The position numbers and the translations under genes were made by a program. From assembly GCA_046233135.1 (NCBI GenBank), contig JBJXHN010000018.1:1-5842 (forward strand): DNA of 5,842 nucleotides. The letters run 5' to 3'. This document shows positions 1-5,842 of the stretch, in pieces. The notes beneath the pieces are model-generated. The model was not told the origin of the DNA, did no database searches, and saw only the letters and a program-made list of their open reading frames with translations. Source of the stretch: JBJXHN01 sp046233135 (GTDB lineage: Bacteria; Pseudomonadota; Alphaproteobacteria; Rhodospirillales; Rhodospirillaceae). Every line of letters starts with the position of its first letter. Position 1 is the first letter of the stretch.

Positions 1-56
1 CCGGCAAGGCCAAGACGGCGTGGCAAGATTTACCGGCTCCGGCCGGATGAGTACTT
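1..56 (+). other. Upstream leader edge, no identifiable promoter
   Basis: This GC-rich stretch opens the window. I looked for a -35/-10 pair at usual spacing and found none that convinces: an AT-richer patch at 26-31 has only a very poor -35 candidate 17 bases upstream. A small inverted repeat (CCGG at 33-36 against CCGG at 43-46) is the only structure seen. The operon promoters are most likely upstream of base 1, so this is probably transcribed leader, but promoter DNA cannot be excluded. Confidence 0.4.
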
Positions 57-78
57 GGGGTTCTCGCCCCGCTGTTTA
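57..78 (+). promoter_or_regulatory. First hairpin plus boxA-like motif in the leader
   Basis: A 4-bp GGGG/CCCC hairpin (57-60 with 67-70, six-base loop) is followed directly by GCTGTTTA at 71-78. That motif shares GCTGTTT with the stronger boxA at 100-111. The order hairpin then boxA matches the boxB-boxA order of E. coli rrn leaders. The stem is short and the boxA match covers only its first part, so this could be a decayed copy of the next module or chance. Confidence 0.35.
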
Positions 79-81
79 CTT

Positions 82-97
82 CGAGGCCTGCGCCTCG
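82..97 (+). promoter_or_regulatory. boxB-like hairpin of the rrn leader
   Basis: A perfect 6-bp hairpin is formed by CGAGGC (82-87) and GCCTCG (92-97) around a CTGC loop. It ends two bases before the leader boxA, which is where boxB lies in E. coli rrn antitermination leaders. Its stem arms recur exactly in the 23S-5S spacer at 5403-5418. The structure is direct observation; the boxB role is inferred from position. Confidence 0.6.
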
Positions 98-99
98 GC

Positions 100-111
100 T
101 GCTGTTTGACA
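100..111 (+). promoter_or_regulatory. boxA antitermination site, leader copy
   Basis: TGCTGTTTGACA resembles the E. coli rrn boxA (TGCTCTTTAACA), which in RNA form is bound by NusB-NusE to build an antitermination complex that lets polymerase pass through untranslated rRNA. A second copy with the same TGCTGTTTG core lies in the 16S-23S spacer at 2430-2441. Two copies, each ahead of one large rRNA, is the E. coli arrangement. The match was made by eye and binding is inferred. Confidence 0.7.
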
Positions 112-124
112 TTGTAAAAGAATA

Positions 125-154
125 CGCGAAACGAAAGAGATGGGCGGGCGGCGC
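125..154 (+). other. 16S rRNA processing stem, 5' strand
   Basis: Bases 132-154 are complementary to 1935-1957 in the 16S-23S spacer: 21 Watson-Crick pairs, one G-U pair (148 with 1941) and one mismatch (145 with 1944). An outer block, 125-129, pairs with 1961-1965 across a small irregular joint. Together they loop out the whole 16S gene. In E. coli the equivalent stem is cut by RNase III to release pre-16S. The pairing is direct; cleavage is inferred. Confidence 0.85.
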
Positions 155-346
155 TCTGGTCTGAGGATCGGACCTGCCGGGACTGTTTCGAGAGTTAGCT
201 CTCGGTCCAAGCTCATCTTGAGTAGAGTTAAGACGGATAAGTGCTTGAGCGTCGAGTGGTCATTATGATCATTCGGTGTTCCTCAAGTTCCTTGTTTGTC
301 TTGCGAGCCAAGAATTGTGATTAGACTGGGGTTGAGGTCTCGAGGT
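155..346 (+). other. Inner 16S leader between processing stem and mature 5' end
   Basis: This stretch is removed during 16S maturation and shows no gene. It can form several hairpins. CGAGAG (189-194) pairs with CTCTCG (199-204) around TTAG, extended by GGAC (180-183) with GTCC (205-208). CTTGAG (244-249) pairs with CTCAAG (282-287). GTTGA (331-335) pairs with TCAAC (346-350) across the mature 16S start. CTCAAG at 282-287 could instead pair with the 16S 5' end at 350-355. Such leader folds help early 16S folding in E. coli; that role here is inferred. Confidence 0.55.
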
Positions 347-1934
<1,588 letters not shown>

Positions 1935-1965
1935 GCGCCGTCCTCCCATCTCTTTCGATATCGCG
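1935..1965 (+). other. 16S rRNA processing stem, 3' strand
   Basis: This strand pairs with leader bases 125-154. The core 1935-1957 pairs with 132-154, and 1961-1965 pairs with 125-129 after a small bulge. It lies about 100 bases after the mature 16S end, so cleavage here would leave a pre-16S that still needs 3' trimming. Confidence 0.85.
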
Positions 1966-1982
1966 GTTTTGTTCCTCCCTGG

Positions 1983-2000
1983 CTGGTGAGCGATCACCGG
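1983..2000 (+). other. Spacer hairpin with GCGA tetraloop
   Basis: CTGGTGA (1983-1989) pairs with TCACCGG (1994-2000) around GCGA, a member of the stable GNRA loop class; one of the seven pairs is a G-U wobble. It lies between the 16S stem and tRNA-Ile. No function is assigned. It may act as a folding separator or a processing signal. Confidence 0.5.
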
Positions 2001-2038
2001 TCATTCTTGGGTCTCGGAGCCTTATATGCTTGCGCATC

Positions 2039-2115
<77 letters not shown>

Positions 2116-2134
2116 TTTGTTGTGCCTCACGGCA

Positions 2135-2192
2135 GTGCGCTGCGCGCACGCCTCCGGCGGGGCGCGCTTCGCGCGGCGGCCAGTTCGGCCGC
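2135..2192 (+). repeat. Cluster of GC-rich hairpins between the two spacer tRNAs
   Basis: At least three well-formed hairpins follow one another: GTGCGC/GCGCAC (2135-2140 with 2144-2149), GCGCG/CGCGC (2162-2166 with 2170-2174) and GCGGCC/GGCCGC (2176-2181 with 2187-2192, loop AGTTC). A smaller CGCC/GGCG (2149-2152 with 2156-2159) overlaps the first by one base. The block is much richer in GC than the flanking spacer. It could be a small palindromic element inserted between the tRNAs, or a spacer structure that isolates tRNA folding. No coding potential is seen. Confidence 0.55.
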
Positions 2193-2257
2193 TTGGGCGA
2201 GCCGCTCGATGTCGGACCAGTGAGAGTACCGAATGGTCCCGAGATCGAGAAAAGTGA

Positions 2258-2333
2258 GGGGCCGTAGCTCAGTTGGGAGAGCGCTAGCTTTGCAAGCTTG
2301 AGGTCGTCGGTTCGATCCCGTCCGGCTCCACCA
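2258..2333 (+). tRNA. tRNA-Ala (anticodon UGC)
   Basis: A 76-base tRNA with anticodon TGC at 2291-2293 in loop TTTGCAA. The acceptor GGGGCCG (2258-2264) pairs with CGGCTCC (2323-2329) and includes the G3:U70 wobble that marks alanine tRNAs for alanyl-tRNA synthetase. A73 and CCA (2331-2333) are encoded. The D stem is GCTC/GAGC. Two U-U mismatches are visible: positions 28 and 42 in the anticodon stem (CTAGC/GCTTG) and positions 50 and 64 in the T stem (GTCGG/CCGTC). The gene still looks functional because the identity elements and loops are intact. Confidence 0.98.
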
Positions 2334-2385
2334 TCGCTTTTCTGGCAGAGCAACAAAACCGTTGAGACGAAAGATCAGGTCTTTG
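2334..2385 (+). other. Spacer after tRNA-Ala
   Basis: Transcribed spacer that starts right after the encoded CCA of tRNA-Ala. I see no gene, strong hairpin or repeat here. Confidence 0.5.
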
Positions 2386-2415
2386 CGCCGGTCCGGGTTT
2401 GCCGGATGGTTGGCG
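2386..2415 (+). promoter_or_regulatory. Hairpin upstream of spacer boxA
   Basis: An inner stem TCCGG (2392-2396) with CCGGA (2402-2406) and an outer stem CGCC (2386-2389) with GGCG (2412-2415) form one interrupted hairpin. It ends 14 bases before the spacer boxA, so it may play the boxB part as the 82-97 hairpin does in the leader. Its sequence is unlike the leader hairpin, so only the layout is shared. Confidence 0.45.
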
Positions 2416-2429
2416 TGAATCGCGTATTC

Positions 2430-2441
2430 TGCTGTTTGTCA
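2430..2441 (+). promoter_or_regulatory. boxA antitermination site, spacer copy
   Basis: TGCTGTTTGTCA matches the leader boxA in 11 of 12 bases, and similarity runs on to give the shared pattern TGCTGTTTGnCATnGTnAA (2430-2448 against 100-118). It lies about 170 bases ahead of 23S. E. coli also has a boxA in its 16S-23S spacer, thought to renew the antitermination complex before 23S is transcribed. Confidence 0.7.
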
Positions 2442-2460
2442 TCGTGAAGAGGGTTACTGA

Positions 2461-2502
2461 GGTCTTAGTTTCGAGACCGGCAATTTGGGCATCTGTCCAA
2501 AT
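2461..2502 (+). other. Two spacer hairpins between boxA and the 23S stem
   Basis: GGTCT (2461-2465) pairs with AGACC (2474-2478), and ATTTGG (2483-2488) pairs with CCAAAT (2497-2502), extendable by one wobble pair. Neither is followed by a T run, so they are not intrinsic terminators. Their role is unknown. Confidence 0.4.
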
Positions 2503-2571
2503 GGTCTTGGAACGGACTTCTGGTCGAGTTTTATTTCTTCGCATACGTTGAGGCGAGAAGCGCAACGGGTT

Positions 2572-2609
2572 TGATCGGCTTGTCCGGTCTGGCCCCTGCG
2601 CGCGGTCTC

Positions 2610-2614
<5 letters not shown>
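2572..2614 (+). other. 23S rRNA processing stem, 5' strand
   Basis: This strand is complementary to 5336-5378 after the 23S gene. The inner block 2596-2614 with 5336-5354 has 18 of 19 pairs, with a C-A mismatch (2609 with 5341) beside the mature ends. Outside it, 2589-2594 with 5356-5361 and 2583-2587 with 5363-5367 pair fully, with single mismatches between the blocks. The outermost part is weaker, with several G-U pairs before GATC (2573-2576) pairs again. This is the expected double-strand substrate for RNase III. Confidence 0.85.
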
Positions 2615-5335
<2,721 letters not shown>

Positions 5336-5340
<5 letters not shown>

Positions 5341-5378
5341 AAGACCGCGCGCAGCGGCCAGCCCGGATGGCTGGATCA
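5336..5378 (+). other. 23S rRNA processing stem, 3' strand
   Basis: This is the partner of 2572-2614. It begins inside the mature 23S 3' end and runs into the 23S-5S spacer. Its distal half can also fold locally: CCAGCC (5358-5363) with GGCTGG (5369-5374). The long stem and the local hairpin exclude each other, which could separate folding before and after 23S is complete. Confidence 0.85.
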
Positions 5379-5392
5379 CCAGACAGGTGATC
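5374..5392 (+). other. Hairpin in the 23S-5S spacer
   Basis: GATCACC (5374-5380) pairs perfectly with GGTGATC (5386-5392) around AGACA. It overlaps the outer end of the 23S processing stem, so the two compete for 5374-5378. No T run follows, so it is not an intrinsic terminator. Confidence 0.5.
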
Positions 5393-5402
5393 GCTCCCAT
5401 CC

Positions 5403-5418
5403 CGAGGCCCGCGCCTCG
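5403..5418 (+). repeat. Second copy of the leader boxB-like hairpin
   Basis: CGAGGC (5403-5408) pairs with GCCTCG (5413-5418) around CCGC. Both arms are identical to the leader hairpin at 82-97, whose loop is CTGC, so 15 of 16 bases agree. No boxA follows on the + strand, unlike the leader. It may be a shared recognition hairpin, a duplicated fragment, or coincidence made easier by GC-rich palindromic sequence. Confidence 0.55.
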
Positions 5419-5497
5419 CCGATCGAGCAGCGTAAGCGAAGAAACAGATAAAGACCTCGACCCGACAAACTGACAGAGACCGAGAGACACGGATTTG
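5419..5497 (+). other. Rest of the 23S-5S spacer
   Basis: AC-rich transcribed spacer with no tRNA, reading frame or strong hairpin that I can see. It leads into the 5S flanking stem. Confidence 0.5.
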
Positions 5498-5526
5498 CTG
5501 CGGTGGAAGCCCTTTCGATGGCCTGG
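5498..5526 (+). other. 5S rRNA flanking stem, 5' strand
   Basis: Bases 5498-5526 pair with 5631-5659 in register over 29 positions with three mismatches (5501, 5512, 5519) and one G-U pair (5506). The innermost seven pairs (5520-5526) are essentially helix I of 5S itself; the rest is precursor sequence. The pairing extends about 22 positions beyond the mature ends. Confidence 0.8.
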
Positions 5527-5636
5527 TGGTCATTGCGGGCGTGCAACACCCGATCCCATCCCGAACTCGGCCGTGAAAGCGCCCAGCGCCAATGGTACTG
5601 CGTCCTAAGGCGTGGGAGAGTAGGTCGCCGCCAGGC
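5521..5636 (+). rRNA. rrf: 5S ribosomal RNA, complete
   Basis: A 5S rRNA of about 116 bases, part of the large-subunit central protuberance. Helix I is GCCTGG (5521-5526) with CCAGGC (5631-5636). The conserved loop segment CCGATCCCATCCCGAACTCG (5550-5569), the GGTACTGCG segment (5594-5602) and the GTGGGAGAGTAGGTCGCCGCC segment near the 3' end (from 5612) are all present. The exact ends may differ by one or two bases because helix I runs on into the precursor stem. It lies about 180 bases after 23S, as expected for the last rRNA of the operon. Confidence 0.96.
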
Positions 5637-5659
5637 CTTCGAAACGGCTTTCACCCCAG
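5631..5659 (+). other. 5S rRNA flanking stem, 3' strand
   Basis: This is the partner of 5498-5526. The fully paired block 5639-5644 with 5513-5518 and the block 5646-5650 with 5507-5511 lie outside mature 5S. Confidence 0.8.
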
Positions 5660-5765
5660 GATATCCACAGACGCTCCACACAGGTCTCCCCCGTTTGTCC
5701 CCAGGTAACCCTCATCAGACACGATGACACCCCAACAGCGCCGACGCCCACCAGATCCCTTTTAT
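5660..5765 (+). other. Spacer between 5S and tRNA-fMet
   Basis: A C-rich stretch with no gene. I found no GC hairpin followed by a T run; the only T run (TTTT at 5760-5763) has no stem in front of it. Read-through from 5S into tRNA-fMet is therefore the simpler view. A separate tRNA promoter was not recognised. Confidence 0.5.

Positions 5766-5842
<77 letters not shown>

Noticed and set aside
106..129. TTGACA at 106-111 as a -35 promoter element
   Set aside because: It is part of the boxA motif, and no -10 element is seen at the right distance near 129. The same motif in the spacer lacks this hexamer (TTGTCA).
5374..5392. Hairpin as an intrinsic terminator after 23S
   Set aside because: No T run follows, and 5S lies downstream in the same operon.
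5442..5447. AAACAG as a reverse-strand boxA next to the 5403-5418 hairpin
   Set aside because: Only six bases (CTGTTT on the other strand) match, and boxA acts in the nascent RNA, so a reverse copy would have no role in this transcript.

Overview
The window is a ribosomal RNA (rrn) operon on the + strand. Its order is leader, 16S rRNA, tRNA-Ile(GAU), tRNA-Ala(UGC), 23S rRNA, 5S rRNA, initiator tRNA-fMet(CAU). I see no protein-coding gene; every open reading frame in the window lies over or against structural RNA genes or their processed spacers. The 16S has the shortened helix 17 (the V3 region) typical of Alphaproteobacteria. The Ile-Ala spacer tRNA pair and a tRNA-fMet after the 5S also fit that class. 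I could not fix the order from memory, so the host is given only as an alphaproteobacterium.

Layout. Bases 1-346 are the transcribed leader, with no convincing promoter, so the promoters probably lie upstream of base 1. The leader holds two hairpin-plus-boxA-like modules in tandem (57-78 and 82-111), then the 5' half of the 16S processing stem. 16S is at about 347-1834. The 16S-23S spacer (about 1835-2609) holds the 3' half of the 16S stem, both tRNAs with encoded CCA ends, a cluster of GC-rich hairpins between the tRNAs, a second hairpin-boxA module (2386-2441), two further hairpins and the 5' half of the 23S stem. 23S is at about 2610-5340 and is not interrupted at helix 9. The 23S-5S spacer begins with the other half of the 23S stem and carries a hairpin whose arms are identical to the leader boxB-like hairpin. 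5S (5521-5636) sits inside its own long stem, and tRNA-fMet ends exactly at the window end.

How the parts work together (mostly inference from E. coli rrn biology). The boxA modules would load an antitermination complex twice, once before 16S and once before 23S. The three long inverted repeats loop out 16S, 23S and 5S in turn and would be cut by double-strand-specific processing such as RNase III. The tRNAs would be released by RNase P and 3' maturation enzymes. No intrinsic terminator is visible between 5S and tRNA-fMet, so the initiator tRNA is probably co-transcribed.

The window is a conventional rrn operon and not a new system. The points most worth a second look are an A29:U41 pair in the initiator tRNA where the standard form has G:C, the repeated hairpin and boxA modules, and the long stem around 5S.
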